Source: Rhodovastum sp963804495
GTDB taxonomy: Bacteria > Pseudomonadota > Alphaproteobacteria > Acetobacterales > Acetobacteraceae
Reading direction: 5' to 3'
Assembly (NCBI GenBank): GCA_963804495.1
Contig: CAWDQN010000009.1
Span: forward strand, 62,001-126,000
DNA length: 64,000 bases
Position 1 is the stretch's first letter. Each line of letters opens with the position of its first letter. The notes below the pieces were generated by a model. That model saw only the letters and a list, made by a program, of their open reading frames with translations. It ran no database searches and was not told where the DNA came from. The translations under genes were made by a program, and so were the position numbers. Of the stretch, positions 7,822-17,415 are shown piece by piece.

Positions 7822-9228
7822 TTAGGTGAAGTTGGATTTGGTAACGTTGGCGTTGATGAAGTTGATCGTGCTGCCATCGGAAAGGGTGGCCTGGGTGCCG
7901 GTCTGGCCGAAGGGGCTGCCAGATGCAGACGCATAGTATGTCAGGCCCGTCACCGAAACAGCGGCTCCCTCGGCGCTGGAGCTGAGGCTGAGCGAGAACA
8001 CGTCGGATCCGGGCAGGAAGTCGCCGATGTTGTCCACGCCGCCCGCGACGGCCTGGTAATAAACGTTGCCGGTGTAAGGCCCGCCGGTGTTCAGCCCGTG
8101 CTGGCCATAGGCGAGCGTCGTGTCCGACCCGAAGCCGATCGTGTTGTTGCCGGTGAGCGAGCCCCAGATCGTGTCGTTGCCTGGGCCGTTGCCACTGATG
8201 AAGTCGTTGCCGCCGCCGGTGGTGTTCGCTCCGATCAGGAACTCGTTGCCTTGACCGCCGATCAGCGTGTTGTCGGAGGCGAACGAGCCCAGTGTGTCGT
8301 TGTTGCCGCCGCCGATCAGCGTGGTCACGCCCGACAACGTGCTGCTCAGCAACAGGTTATCGCCGGCCGTGCCGCCCTGGTAGTAGCCGATGCCGCCGAA
8401 CACGGTCGCCGAGCCGGTGAAGTCCGGGGCGGTGATGGTTTTGCCGCCGAAGCTCGCGGTGCCGCCGAACAGGGTCGCACTGCCGGTGCTGCCGGGAATG
8501 ATCAGGATGTTGCCCGCCCCCGGCTCGATGAAGGCGTTGGCCTGGTTGATGAGCCAGAGGTTGGAGCCGGCGGCGCCGCTGACGGTCACCGGCACGGTGG
8601 AAGCGCCGGTGAGGGCCAGCAGTTCCGTTCCGCTCTCCGCGGTGACCGAGATTTGGCCGCCGACCTCAATGTTGGTGGACGAATTCTGGTACAGGTTGAC
8701 GGTTGTCGCGCCCAGATGGGCATCGATGACGGCGCCACCGATGCCGAAAGTGTCGCTGCCCTGGATGTCGAAGGTGCCGCTGGCAGTCGCGTTTCCCTCG
8801 GCGAGGTAGCCGGAGCCGCCTTCGATGAGAATTTTTGCGTAGGAGTTATTGTAGAAGACCAGGTCGGCGCCGCCGACGGCCGCGATTGTCGGATCGGTCA
8901 GTCCGACCGCCGCAACAACGACGCCATCGCCGCTGATAATTCCGGCCTCGAAGTTGGCTGGCAACACGAGTTCATAGAGTTGGCTGCCGCTACCGGTATT
9001 TTGGATGATGAAACCCACGCCCTGGGAGGTGTTGTCCCCGCTCCCGATCGTGATGGGCCCGCCCGTTGCGTTTTGCGACACCGGCACGATACTGACCGCG
9101 CCGGAGGCGATCTCTGCGGAGATTGCGCCGAGAACACTCTGCGCCAACTGGGCGTTTGCCGACGAGGTAACCGAGATCGTTATCGGGGCGCCATTGTCGG
9201 GCCCAGCCACCGTGACAGTTCCAGACAT
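7822..9228 (-). CDS. RTX-like / beta-strand-repeat protein, probably exported by type I secretion
   Basis: 468 aa, acidic, rich in Gly, Ser, Thr and Asn and nearly free of Cys. It has no N-terminal signal peptide. Irregular Ca2+-binding nonapeptide-like units lie around residues 300-370 (IGGGNNDTLG, IGGQGNEFLIG, GGGNDFISGNGPGNDTIWG). The C-terminus (DVFSLSLSSS...TLSDGSTINF) resembles the uncleaved signal region of type I substrates. The first half looks like parallel beta-strand repeats. Such proteins are surface or extracellular adhesins or enzymes; no catalytic motif is seen. No ABC exporter or membrane fusion protein lies nearby. It ends in the terminator at 7772 and is followed upstream by a gene-poor kilobase. 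Confidence 0.75.
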   Translation of the reverse strand: MSGTVTVAGPDNGAPITISVTSSANAQLAQSVLGAISAEIASGAVSIVPVSQNATGGPITIGSGDNTSQGVGFIIQNTGSGSQLYELVLPANFEAGIISGDGVVVAAVGLTDPTIAAVGGADLVFYNNSYAKILIEGGSGYLAEGNATASGTFDIQGSDTFGIGGAVIDAHLGATTVNLYQNSSTNIEVGGQISVTAESGTELLALTGASTVPVTVSGAAGSNLWLINQANAFIEPGAGNILIIPGSTGSATLFGGTASFGGKTITAPDFTGSATVFGGIGYYQGGTAGDNLLLSSTLSGVTTLIGGGNNDTLGSFASDNTLIGGQGNEFLIGANTTGGGNDFISGNGPGNDTIWGSLTGNNTIGFGSDTTLAYGQHGLNTGGPYTGNVYYQAVAGGVDNIGDFLPGSDVFSLSLSSSAEGAAVSVTGLTYYASASGSPFGQTGTQATLSDGSTINFINANVTKSNFT

Positions 9229-10279
9229 ATACGGACTCTCCGGACCGGGATTTGTAAAAACGTATTAGCAACCAACCGCTATTGCAACGGCGTTGGCGAG
9301 GCCGTAACGACCGTCGCCGATTTTGGTTGGGTCTTGTCCCCAATTACCGTTGGCCAGCAAGGTATTACGACAGCGGCGCGTGATGAGGCGAGAAACCTAA
9401 CGCCCGCGGAACGGGGGGTCGTTGCGATTTGCATCACTCACGTATCCGGGGCGGTTGGATCAGGCATGCGCAAATCTATAGTGCAGCGCGGAAACCAAGG
9501 GCAAGAGCTAAGTTGCGACCGCAAGGGAAAAATCTTGTGTTTTGGCAATACGGTACGGTGACAGACCGGGGAACTGCCCACGCGCGGGGATTGGCTTCGG
9601 TGGGTGAGCGCGTGTGTGACGAGAAATCAGCAATGAACCACATGCGAGACGGTATCGATAATTTTCGACGTTTGCGTGTCGAAATCGGGTTTCGCGGATC
9701 GGTCTTGCTGGCTGCGAATTGTTTCGGAGCCGCCATCGGCGGAAATACCTCGAGGACGACCTGGATTGGGTACCAGCGCCACAAGTGCCGGAGGCGGTAG
9801 GATCACGTGAATACACCGTAAAATATACGTTTGCATAAAAGGAACTGCTTGGGAAAAAGCGGTTGCGCCAACATTGTCACGCTGAATGACTTATTATGGC
9901 TATTCCGAGTTCGAACTTTCGGCATCCGGGAGATATGCGGTCTGATGTCGCATCGGCATCGACGTATCCATCATCGCATTCTGTTGCCTAGACCGGAATG
10001 ATGCCGGAAACCCGGGTGACGACGGCGCACGTCCCGGTCATCACCTCGCGTGGCGCGTGTGCCCTGCGGTGTTCACGGACCCGTGTGGGTCGGTAAAGGT
10101 TCCGGCAACGTGCCGATCTGGCCGGCGTTTCAGGACAAATAATCTGTCGTCAATATCACGTTAATACTGCGGTGGGGACACCAATTTCTTGTCTCTCGGG
10201 CAGCATCAGGCCGCTGTAGAAACCTGACCTTCGAGGCAACCGATACTCGCGAACACAACCAAATCCAGGCCCTGCGGCG
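9229..10279. other. Gene-poor, AT-richer kilobase
   Basis: No frame here has convincing codon use, a ribosome site and a plausible product. Frames of about 70-120 codons exist on both strands, but they overlap each other and have mixed composition. Local AT-rich stretches (around 9810-9845 and 9880-9910) and a small hairpin TTTCGAC...GTCGAAA near 9664-9682 are the only structures seen. It lies between the RTX-like gene and the phage-derived trio, and may be eroded foreign DNA plus the RTX gene promoter. Confidence 0.5.
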
Positions 10280-10672
10280 TCAAGATAAACCCTGATCGGT
10301 GCGCACCGTTTCACCCGGAGGCGGTTCTCCGCCGAGTCGCGCCAGCCTGACGGCGGTGCGGACCAGCAGCGCCCGGTCATCCGGCGCACAGTCGCGGTAG
10401 GCGCGCAGCAGCGCCATCTCGTCGCCGCGCAGCGGCAGCGGAGCGGCACCGGCGTCCTGCTCGCCGCTGAGCAGATGCGCGGCATTGGTGCCAAGGACAC
10501 TGGCAATCCGCGCGAGGTTGCCGCCGACCTGGCCGGCGCGACCGGTTTCCCACTGTGCGACCGCGCTGCGCGTGACGCCAACCGCACGCGCCAGCTGATC
10601 CTGGGTGAAACCCTGGGCCAGGCGGGCGGCGCGGATGCGGGCACCGAGCCCAGTGGCCGGGGGGGCGGACAT
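10280..10672 (-). CDS. XRE/Cro-CI family HTH regulator, probable phage-type repressor
   Basis: 130 aa. The N-terminal HTH_3 domain is clear: LGARIRAARLAQGFTQDQLA, then the recognition helix GVTRSAVAQWETGRA, then LARIASVLG. The C-terminal half (DEMALLRAYRDCAPDDRALLVRTA) is the short helical tail common to these regulators; there is no LexA-type protease domain. ATG 10672 has GGTGG upstream. A GTG at 10705 would add 11 residues. It is divergent from two small phage-type genes, and the 100 bp between them carry the palindrome at 10732. This is a classic repressor/early-gene layout. Confidence 0.85.
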   Translation of the reverse strand: MSAPPATGLGARIRAARLAQGFTQDQLARAVGVTRSAVAQWETGRAGQVGGNLARIASVLGTNAAHLLSGEQDAGAAPLPLRGDEMALLRAYRDCAPDDRALLVRTAVRLARLGGEPPPGETVRTDQGLS

Positions 10673-10731
10673 GCAGCCACCGTAGGTGAAGAATTCTAAC
10701 GGCACAAGGTGAATTAATTTGACGACATGCA

Positions 10732-10746
10732 GTTAGACTGTCTAAC
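10732..10746. promoter_or_regulatory. Operator-like palindrome between divergent phage-type genes
   Basis: GTTAGAC-T-GTCTAAC is a perfect inverted repeat with 7-base arms and a 1-base centre. A further half-site, TCTAAC, lies at 10695-10700, and AT-rich promoter-like sequence (GAATTAATTTGAC) lies between. The position between repressor and rightward genes suggests binding by the repressor encoded at 10280. Confidence 0.7.
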
Positions 10747-10774
10747 TTAACGGGGTCAGAAAGCGAGGTTCCCC

Positions 10775-11074
10775 ATGCCGGCATGCATCGAAACCTGGAC
10801 GCCCCCCCGTGATTTCCAGCTCCGCCGCATGCGTCTGGAAGGCGCGTCATGGGAGACCATCGCGGAGGCACTCGCGGTCAGCCCGGAGGCTGCAAGCGCG
10901 CGAGCAGACCAGATAGGCGCGCGCCGGCCGCCACCGGGTGCAGCAATGCGCGACGATCCGGCCCGCGAGCCGCTGCCGGCCGGCCATCCGCAGGCCTGGA
11001 GCCTGCTTACCCACGGGACCTGGCTGGCCGGGACACGCTATCCGGTGCCGGCGAACATAAGGCGCGGCGCATGA
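10775..11074 (+). CDS. Small AsnC-like HTH protein of phage type
   Basis: 99 aa. The N-terminal half is a homeodomain-like or AsnC-like helix-turn-helix: WTPPRDFQLRRMRLEGAS, then WETIAEALAVSPEAASARA and DQIGARRPPP. The tail, with REPLPAGHPQAWSLLT and GTRYPVP, has the pattern of small alphaproteobacterial proteins usually found next to prophage or gene-transfer-agent gene sets (recognised from memory). Its stop overlaps the next start as ATGA, so the two are translated together. It probably regulates, or marks, a phage early region; no structural phage genes follow. Confidence 0.65.
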   Translation: MPACIETWTPPRDFQLRRMRLEGASWETIAEALAVSPEAASARADQIGARRPPPGAAMRDDPAREPLPAGHPQAWSLLTHGTWLAGTRYPVPANIRRGA

Positions 11075-11577
11075 ACCCCGCCACCCGGGCGCCGGCTGCC
11101 GTCGCGGTCCGCCCGCCGTGCGCGGGGGAACGAACTGCGCCACGCCCAACCGGCGGCGGCAGCTATGACGTGCGGCTGGTGGTGGCCCGTCTAGAGGAGG
11201 CGGGGCGAACTTTGCTCGCGCTGCCGCCGGGCGGATATTCCCCCGGCTTGCGAACGAATACCGCCAGCCTGGTGCGCCGCATGATCGCGGCCGGGGAAGG
11301 AGAGCCGATACCGGCACGGCTGCATCCGCCGGTGCCCTCCGCGGCCGGCATCACCCGCATGGACGAAGCACTGAGATGGATTACGCTGATCCCGCCGGAC
11401 CGTAGCGTGATCCGGCGCATCGTCGGCGCCCGGGCGCTGGTCAATCCGATAACCGACCGGTACCTATATCCATGGCGGCGGCTGGGGGCGATGCTCGGCG
11501 CCGACCACAAGGCGGTGCAGCGCTGGCACGCCCAGGGCGTGGAGATGATCGCCGCGGCGTTGAACGCAGCCGGCTGA
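11071..11577 (+). CDS. DUF6362-like phage-associated protein
   Basis: 168 aa from ATG 11071, which overlaps the previous stop; the frame is open upstream but as a shadow. The first 30 residues are disordered (Pro/Ala/Arg rich). The rest resembles DUF6362: a helical YDVRLVVARLEEAGRTLLALPP, then AGITRMDEALRWITLIPPDR, then a C-terminal HTH in WRRLGAMLGADHKAVQRWHAQGVEMIAAALN. Family members lie in prophage clusters near terminase genes and are thought to bind DNA. Here no terminase or portal gene follows, so this looks like a remnant. The family call is from motif memory only. Confidence 0.6.
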   Translation: MNPATRAPAAVAVRPPCAGERTAPRPTGGGSYDVRLVVARLEEAGRTLLALPPGGYSPGLRTNTASLVRRMIAAGEGEPIPARLHPPVPSAAGITRMDEALRWITLIPPDRSVIRRIVGARALVNPITDRYLYPWRRLGAMLGADHKAVQRWHAQGVEMIAAALNAAG

Positions 11578-11667
11578 GCGCGGTTCATCGCCGGCTTTGG
11601 TTCGACTATCCTGCCCGCATCCTGGCCGCCGGCGTCCCACCGGCGTGCCGGCGTGACGGAGGGGATC

Positions 11668-12465
11668 ATGAACGCCATGTCGCAGATCGGCCGGTGCCGC
11701 GGCCTGACGGAGCGCCTGCGTATGCGCGACGGGAGCTTTGCCGGGCCCACTGCCGGCCTCGCCCCCGGCAATGTGCAGGCCAATCTGGCCATTCTGCCCG
11801 CGGCGCTGGCGCATGATTTCCTCCGCTTCGCCCAGGCAAATCCGAAACCCTGCCCGGTGCTGGCGGTCTCCGAGCCGGGTTCTGCGGCGCTGCCTGCGCT
11901 GGCCGAGGATCTCGATATCCGCACCGACGTGCCGCGCTACCGCGTCTGGCGGCACGGCGAACTGGTGGCCGAACCCACCGACATCCGCGCCTTCTGGCGC
12001 GGCGATCTTGTCACCTTCGCCATCGGCTGTTCGTTCTCGTTCGAGGAGGCGCTGGTCGAGCACGGGATCGAACTGCGCCACATCGCCCTCGGCCGCAACG
12101 TGCCGATGTTCCGCACCAGCATCCCCACGGTGCCGGCGGGCATTTTCCACGGGCCGTTGGTGGTGTCGATGCGCCCGCTGAAACCGGCCGACGCCATCCG
12201 CGCCATCCAGATCACCGCACGCTATCCCTCGGTGCACGGTGCGCCCGTGCATATCGGCATGCCCGAGGCGATCGGCATCCGGGATCTTGGCTGCCCCGAC
12301 TACGGCGACGCGGTGCCGGTCGGGCCGGACGAACTGCCGGTGTTCTGGGCCTGTGGCGTGACACCGCAATCGGTGATCGCCCAGGTGAAGCCGGAATTCT
12401 GCATCACCCATGCACCTGGGTGCATGCTGATGACGGACTTGCGGAACAGCAGTCTAGCGGTTTGA
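11668..12465 (+). CDS. DUF1445 / YcsI family putative hydro-lyase (D-glutamate cyclase-like)
   Basis: 265 aa, the normal length. GGAGGGG at 11658-11664 precedes ATG 11668. Conserved blocks of the family are visible: GLAPGNVQANLAILP near the N-terminus, DIRTDVPRYRVWRHGELVAEPTD split by its turn, FAIGCSFSFEEAL, the RNVPMFRT motif and GGVTPQ-like CGVTPQSVI near the C-terminus. Mammalian relatives act as D-glutamate cyclase; bacterial ones are annotated as putative hydro-lyases, and the true substrate is usually unknown. Cytoplasmic, apparently a single-gene unit between the phage remnant and a repeat. Confidence 0.9.
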   Translation: MNAMSQIGRCRGLTERLRMRDGSFAGPTAGLAPGNVQANLAILPAALAHDFLRFAQANPKPCPVLAVSEPGSAALPALAEDLDIRTDVPRYRVWRHGELVAEPTDIRAFWRGDLVTFAIGCSFSFEEALVEHGIELRHIALGRNVPMFRTSIPTVPAGIFHGPLVVSMRPLKPADAIRAIQITARYPSVHGAPVHIGMPEAIGIRDLGCPDYGDAVPVGPDELPVFWACGVTPQSVIAQVKPEFCITHAPGCMLMTDLRNSSLAV

Positions 12466-12474
12466 ACAAGGAAG

Positions 12475-12532
12475 GACAAAGGCCAGGGCTCCGCCCTGGA
12501 CCCGGCAGGGGCCGAGAGGCCCCGGCACCCCA
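12475..12532. repeat. Dispersed GC palindromic element
   Basis: CCAGGGC (12483-12489) TCC GCCCTGG (12493-12499) is perfect, followed by ACCCGGC and a second arm pair AGGGGCC-GAGA-GGCCCC. It fills the gap between two convergent genes. Confidence 0.75.
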
Positions 12533-12541
12533 TGACTTCAG

Positions 12542-12859
12542 TCAGAGCCAGTGGGCCGGCACCCAGCGCCAGACGCCATCCTCGCGGGCCCAGAAGCCGG
12601 GCATCCATTCCGCGCTATGCTCGCCGCGCGGCACGTAGTGACCCTCGTGCCAGATATAGCCGCCGCCCCCCGCCCAGTCCCAGTAGCCGGGCTGCCAGAT
12701 CAGCGGCGCCTCGGATACCGGCGGCAAGGGAATGGCTTCGGCTGGCGGAGGCGGCGGGGGAGGGTAGGGCAGCCCGGTGTCCTCGCGCGGGGCCTGAACG
12801 CACCCCGCGAGAATAAGCAACCCGCCGGTCAGCAACGGCAGCAACCGATCCAGACGCAT
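12542..12859 (-). CDS. Small lipoprotein with YxWxxGx(W/H) repeats
   Basis: 105 aa from ATG 12859; the longer frame upstream is not supported. The signal peptide MRLDRLLPLLTGGLLILAGC ends in a lipobox (LAGC), so the protein should be lipid-anchored at residue C20. A proline linker (YPPPPPPP) follows, then aromatic repeats: IWQPGYWDWAGGGYIW-like, EGHYVPRG, EWMPGFWAREDGVWRW and VPAHW. This YXWGXW-type pattern occurs in small outer-membrane or periplasmic proteins of unknown function in Acetobacteraceae and relatives. It lies 35 bases after the acyl-CoA dehydrogenase stop on the same strand, so it may be cotranscribed, although the jobs appear unrelated. Confidence 0.75.
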   Translation of the reverse strand: MRLDRLLPLLTGGLLILAGCVQAPREDTGLPYPPPPPPPAEAIPLPPVSEAPLIWQPGYWDWAGGGGYIWHEGHYVPRGEHSAEWMPGFWAREDGVWRWVPAHWL

Positions 12860-12894
12860 CTTCGGTGACCTCCGAATGCGACCGGAACCCGGAC

Positions 12895-14490
<1,596 letters not shown>

Positions 14491-14734
14491 CGGGGGGACC
14501 TTGGCAGATGACAAGCTCAGGCAGGAATCGTTGTACCGCAGATGGCCGGCAAAAGGGAGGGGCGCATGGACAGCCTCATGATACCCCTTTCACCCGGGCC
14601 CCGGTTCGGCTGCTCGCGGCATCGCGCACCCGCTGTAGAACGTTTCTCACCGGGCCGTTGGCGCGCAATTCCGCCGGGAGTAACAAATTAGCCCCCTCGG
14701 GTCGTCCTGCCAGGGGACTCACCCGGAGACGCCC

Positions 14735-15700
14735 ATGAGATTGGTTGCCATCACGCGCATCCTCAACGAGGCGGACATCGTCGAGGCGTTCGTCCGTCAC
14801 ACCGCCGCCCTGGTGGACCACCATATCCTGCTCGACAACGGAAGCACCGACGCCACCCTCGACATCTTGCAGGCGCTGCGGGCCGAAGGGCTGAGCCTGG
14901 AGGTTCATCACAATTCCGCGGTCGCCTTCGCCGAGTTGGCGCAGAACAATTTTCTTTTCCAACTGGCTGCCGGCGACCGGGGCGCGGACTGGGTGCTGCC
15001 GTTGGACGCGGACGAGTTTGTCGATGCGCGCGGGCAGCCGGGCGGATTGCGGGCGGCCCTGCGTGCCGGCACGGAAGCGGTATGGAAGACACGTGTTCGC
15101 GAATACATTCCCGCGCCGCAGGACGACAGATTCGAATTGCTTCTGCCTGCCCGCATCACATGGGCTCGCGCGCCCACCGACAACATGAAGGTCATCGCCC
15201 GCGGCGAGTTGCTTGAGCGGTGTGCGGACCTGGAACCGGGCGGGCACGGCCTGCGAATCGGCGGAAATGAGGTTCCCTGGGATGTTCTGGACGGAGTCGT
15301 CTATGCTCATTACGCTCTTCGCTCGCCTTGGCAGTGGATCAGCAAATTCGTCATCGGTTGGTCGAAGCTGCTGGCCGCTGGCTCAAAGACTGTCGCCGGC
15401 GGGTTCAGCAACCATTACCGCGAGCCGTTCCGGGTATTAAAGACGACACCGGCCGAGATTCTGCGGAATCCCTTTTTCATGGCGTTCCAGCACAACGAGG
15501 CCGGGCTGACATTTGATCCGCTGCCGTATCTCGGAACCCCGCTGCGCTACACAAGTCCGGTCGATCACGAAATGCGGGCCGTGCGGGCGCTGATGACACA
15601 TCTGGAAAACCTCTCCGTGCGGTACGGCGAGCTGGCCGAGCGCGAAGCTGATCGCCCGCTACCTGGCCCGGGGAAGGGCGACACGGCGACGCGAACGTAA
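14735..15700 (+). CDS. Family 2-like glycosyltransferase
   Basis: 321 aa. It starts MRLVAITRILNEADIVEAFV, the usual opening of glycosyltransferase 2 (Glyco_tranf_2_4) proteins. It has DNGSTDATLDIL for nucleotide binding and the DXD-type metal site in LPLDADEFVDA. A conserved HY(A)LRSPWQWISKFVIGWSK-type segment lies near 195-215. No membrane segment is seen, so it is cytoplasmic or peripheral. It probably adds a sugar to a polysaccharide or glycan; donor and acceptor are unknown. The ATG has CGGAGA upstream. It is a lone gene with about 240 bp of non-coding sequence in front. Confidence 0.82.
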   Translation: MRLVAITRILNEADIVEAFVRHTAALVDHHILLDNGSTDATLDILQALRAEGLSLEVHHNSAVAFAELAQNNFLFQLAAGDRGADWVLPLDADEFVDARGQPGGLRAALRAGTEAVWKTRVREYIPAPQDDRFELLLPARITWARAPTDNMKVIARGELLERCADLEPGGHGLRIGGNEVPWDVLDGVVYAHYALRSPWQWISKFVIGWSKLLAAGSKTVAGGFSNHYREPFRVLKTTPAEILRNPFFMAFQHNEAGLTFDPLPYLGTPLRYTSPVDHEMRAVRALMTHLENLSVRYGELAEREADRPLPGPGKGDTATRT

Positions 15701-15814
15701 ACCTGCTGCGTAGGAGAAATTATTTTACCCCGACTGTCCGAACCATCGGTCACGTTGGTTGCCTGCCAGAGGATCGCCCTTTGGCGTATCCGCCTACGGT
15801 AAGGACATCAGACC

Positions 15815-16141
15815 ATGCCGCCCCAGGACGTCATCATCGCCTACGTCACCTGTGCCGACCTCGACGAGGCGCGGCGGATCGGCCGCGCCTTGGTGGAGGA
15901 GGGGCTGGCCGCCTGCGTCAATCTTCGTGCCCACGAAACCATCTACCGCTGGCAGGGCGCTATCGAACAGGGGCCGGAGGCGACGCTGCTGGCCAAGACC
16001 ACGCGCGACGTTTACCCGGCGCTGCAGGCACGGGTGCGGGCGCTGCATTCCTATGCGCTGCCCTGCATCGTCGCCTGGACGATCGACGAGGGCCTGCCCG
16101 ATTACCTCGACTGGATCGCCGCCACGGTAACCCCACGCTGA
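15815..16141 (+). CDS. cutA: Divalent-cation tolerance protein CutA
   Basis: 108 aa, the full CutA1 length. It shows the ferredoxin-like trimer pattern: VIIAYVTCADLDEARRIGRA, then GLAACVNLRAHETIYRWQG (conserved Cys and Trp), LLAKTTRDVYPALQARV, and the C-terminal YLDWI. CutA is a cytoplasmic trimer linked to copper and other metal tolerance, though its mechanism is unclear. It sits just before the SafE-like gene and the cbb3 oxidase cluster, a copper-related neighbourhood. Confidence 0.93.
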   Translation: MPPQDVIIAYVTCADLDEARRIGRALVEEGLAACVNLRAHETIYRWQGAIEQGPEATLLAKTTRDVYPALQARVRALHSYALPCIVAWTIDEGLPDYLDWIAATVTPR

Positions 16142-16186
16142 TCCACGCGCTCGGCGAACCTTCCGTTCCGGGCTGGTCCGCTGTCG

Positions 16187-16975
16187 TCACGCCAGCGCCG
16201 CCAGCCGCTGCCAGGCCATCGCGCCCAGCAGCGCGGCATTCACCAGCATGACCAACGGCGCGACCAACGCGACGCCGCGGTGCCAGGCGCGTCCGGCCGC
16301 CTGTCCGGCCACCCCCACCGCCACCAGCCCAGGCACGGTTCCGAGCCCGAACGCAACCATCGCCGCCGCCCCGCCGGCGGCACTGCCGGCCGCCGCGGCG
16401 GCGGCGATGGCGGCATACAACAGACCGCAGGGCAGGCAGCCCAGCGCGACTCCCAGCAGAAAACCGCCGCCGGGCCGGCTGCGGTCCGCCCGCACGGCGA
16501 GCTGGCGCACGCCGCGCACCCAGAATTCCGGCGCGCGCTCCAGCAACGGCAGAAAACGGCGCAGGCTTTGGGGGCGCCAGCCAGGGCCCAGCCGCGCCAG
16601 CGCGTGCACGAGGAACAACAGCGCGGCGCATAGCAGCAGCAGCGCCGGCAGCCCGCCTCGCCAGGGTCCGGCGCCGGTCGCGCCACCCGCGGTTGCCGCC
16701 AGCGCGCCGAGCGCCGCATAGGTGGTCAACCGGCCGGCATGATAGGGTAGCAGCAGCGCGCTCGACAGCCGTGCCTGCTCGCACAGGCGCGCGGCCGGAA
16801 TCCGGGCCAGCCGGTCGGATACCTGACCGAGCACAAAGGGCCCGCACATCGGCGCGCAATGCACCACGCTGCCGGCGGCCCCTGCCAGCAACAGCGCGAG
16901 CGGCAAGGCCGGGCCAGCCTCCGCGAGGGCGCCGGGGCCGCACAGCGAGCCGAGCCAAGGGAAGTTTTCGATCAT
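16187..16975 (-). CDS. SafE/TauE-like (UreH/DsbD-type) membrane protein divergent from the cbb3 cluster
   Basis: 262 aa with about six hydrophobic segments (Ala/Leu/Val rich). The N-terminal motif SVVHCAPMCGPFVLGQ and the second Cys pair LGCLPCGLLYAAIA are those of the sulphite exporter TauE/SafE group related to DsbD and UreH. Members next to cco genes are believed to help copper or haem delivery to the oxidase. It is divergent from the ccoNOQP operon, and the FNR box at 17095 lies in the shared 230-bp region. Copper handling is an inference from motif and location. Confidence 0.8.
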   Translation of the reverse strand: MIENFPWLGSLCGPGALAEAGPALPLALLLAGAAGSVVHCAPMCGPFVLGQVSDRLARIPAARLCEQARLSSALLLPYHAGRLTTYAALGALAATAGGATGAGPWRGGLPALLLLCAALLFLVHALARLGPGWRPQSLRRFLPLLERAPEFWVRGVRQLAVRADRSRPGGGFLLGVALGCLPCGLLYAAIAAAAAAGSAAGGAAAMVAFGLGTVPGLVAVGVAGQAAGRAWHRGVALVAPLVMLVNAALLGAMAWQRLAALA

Positions 16976-17094
16976 ACCGGAGCGCAGGATTTACGTGTCG
17001 TCAACTGATGTCAAACAGGTTCGCCTGCAATATTCACGGCCTGCAACTTTCGCTTGCAGGGCTGTCATGCCGGTGGCGGGTGCACTGAATTGTG

Positions 17095-17108
17095 TTGATC
17101 TGTGTCAA
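17095..17108. promoter_or_regulatory. FNR/FixK-type box upstream of the cbb3 oxidase operon
   Basis: TTGAT-CTGT-GTCAA matches the consensus fully. Centre 17101.5; class II activation predicts transcription from near 17143, giving a 65-base leader before the small gene at 17209. Low-oxygen induction of cbb3 oxidases by FNR/FixK is well known. Confidence 0.85.
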
Positions 17109-17208
17109 TGTCGCACCGCAGCACGCGGCGCAGGGTTCCGTGAAGCCTCCCGAACCGGGTCGGGCCATGCGCCGCGGCAAACCGTGCGCACAACATGCGG
17201 GGTGGGGT

Positions 17209-17415
17209 ATGAAACTGGGCGATATCGTCGTCGGTGTTTTCGTCGCGCTGCTGGGCCTGGTTGGCCTGGTGCTCGCCGCGGGAGCCCTCGACCAGGAAAT
17301 GTATGTATTCGGCCTGTCTCTGGCCGCCTTCGCGGGCGCGTTCGACTGGGCGCTGGCGGTAAGGATCATGCGGCAGCTCGAAGTGGCGCGTGCCGGGGCA
17401 GGCCCCCATGGCTAA
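17209..17415 (+). CDS. Small two-helix membrane protein leading the cco operon
   Basis: 68 aa from ATG 17209, with GGTGGGG just upstream; a longer frame from 17092 would cover the FNR box and leader and is rejected. Two hydrophobic helices are seen (GDIVVGVFVALLGLVGLVLA and YVFGLSLAAFAGAFDWAL-like), and a basic C-terminal end. The last 8 bases overlap the start of ccoN, so translation is coupled. It is not ccoQ, which is present downstream, nor a known Cco subunit. A role in oxidase assembly or as an accessory subunit is a guess from position. Confidence 0.7.
   Translation: MKLGDIVVGVFVALLGLVGLVLAAGALDQEMYVFGLSLAAFAGAFDWALAVRIMRQLEVARAGAGPHG

Noticed and set aside
9429..9836. Several frames of 60-120 codons on both strands
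   Set aside because: They overlap one another, lack ribosome sites and show no recognisable product.
16995..17012. GTCAACTGATGTCAAAC as a second FNR box before the cco operon
   Set aside because: The half-sites do not form the TTGAY-N4-RTCAA symmetry; the match is only partial.
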